Assembly (NCBI GenBank): GCA_021202305.1
Contig: JAJQDG010000024.1
Span: forward strand, 3,136 to 8,265
Reading direction: 5' to 3'
Source of the DNA: Candidatus Gastranaerophilales bacterium
GTDB lineage: Bacteria; Cyanobacteriota; Vampirovibrionia; Gastranaerophilales; Gastranaerophilaceae
DNA length: 5,130 nt
Each line of letters begins with the position of its first letter. Positions within the stretch are counted from its first letter, which is position 1. Below are positions 4,945-5,130 of this stretch, in pieces. The notes under the pieces were generated by a model. That model was given only the letters and a program-made list of their open reading frames with translations, searched no databases and had not been told where the DNA came from. The position numbers were made by a program, and so were the translations under genes.

Positions 4945-5130
4945 ATCTCATATAAAACCGTTAATTTTAAAAATTGCCGTTAGTTATTAAGAAATATTAA
5001 ATCCCTTTATTTATTTGAAAAATACCTTCAAATCCTTGCCGTTTATTGATTTTAACTTTTTGTCTTTTTGTGTTTTTATCCTCTTTTTACAATATTATTT
5101 TTTATTTTATGCAATACTCACATTTTTGCC
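4945..5130. other. AT-rich upstream region without a recognisable gene
   Basis: It presumably carries the promoter of the minus-strand gene ending at 4138, but the many A/T runs offer several weak candidates and none can be chosen. TAACGG occurs twice on the minus strand about 20 bases apart (near 4959 and 4978), which could be a paired binding site. Confidence 0.35.

Noticed and set aside
4123..4982. TAACGGC/GCCGTTA flanking the last gene as terminal inverted repeats of a mobile element
   Set aside because: Only seven bases match exactly, in AT-rich surroundings, with no transposase and no target duplication seen. Chance is the simpler explanation.

Overview
The window looks like a low-GC chromosomal segment of a gut bacterium of the Vampirovibrionia/Gastranaerophilales type ("Melainabacteria"). 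This placement is inference. It rests on the pseudopilin family (FTLAEVLITL start, FxVDLNG..KPN..GKD motif, DYPW C-terminus), the AT-rich intergenic DNA, and the N-terminal style of the last gene. No rRNA or other strong taxonomic marker is present.

Layout. Bases 1-976 hold no credible protein gene. They contain two intact proline tRNA genes on the + strand (anticodon GGG, 164-237; anticodon CGG, 429-502), one broken tRNA-Pro copy with a hairpin inserted in its D-loop (588-686), several shorter tRNA fragments on both strands, repeated leader modules and many near-perfect hairpins. Bases 977-1813 (minus) encode a type IV pilin-like protein with a good sigma70-type promoter. Divergent from it, 1917-2090 (plus) encodes a 57-residue AbrB/MazE-like protein with no toxin partner. 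Bases 2091-2415 are gene-free and hold inverted repeats and two terminator-like hairpins. Bases 2416-4017 (minus) encode a complete ATP-dependent phosphoenolpyruvate carboxykinase with a strong ribosome binding site and an extended -10 promoter. Bases 4138-4944 (minus) encode an unrecognised 268-residue protein with a motif resembling a phosphoribosyltransferase PRPP loop. Bases 4945-5130 are AT-rich upstream DNA.

How the parts relate. The protein genes look like independent single-gene units with their own control signals, not an operon. The most unusual part is the tRNA-Pro region. A leader module is repeated, truncated 5' tRNA pieces follow some copies, and each intact tRNA is preceded by an exact reverse complement of part of its own D-arm (10 nt for the first, 15 nt for the second). 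This could be decayed duplication debris, a family of small tRNA-bounded hairpin elements, or a leader structure that competes with tRNA folding. The sequence alone does not decide between these.
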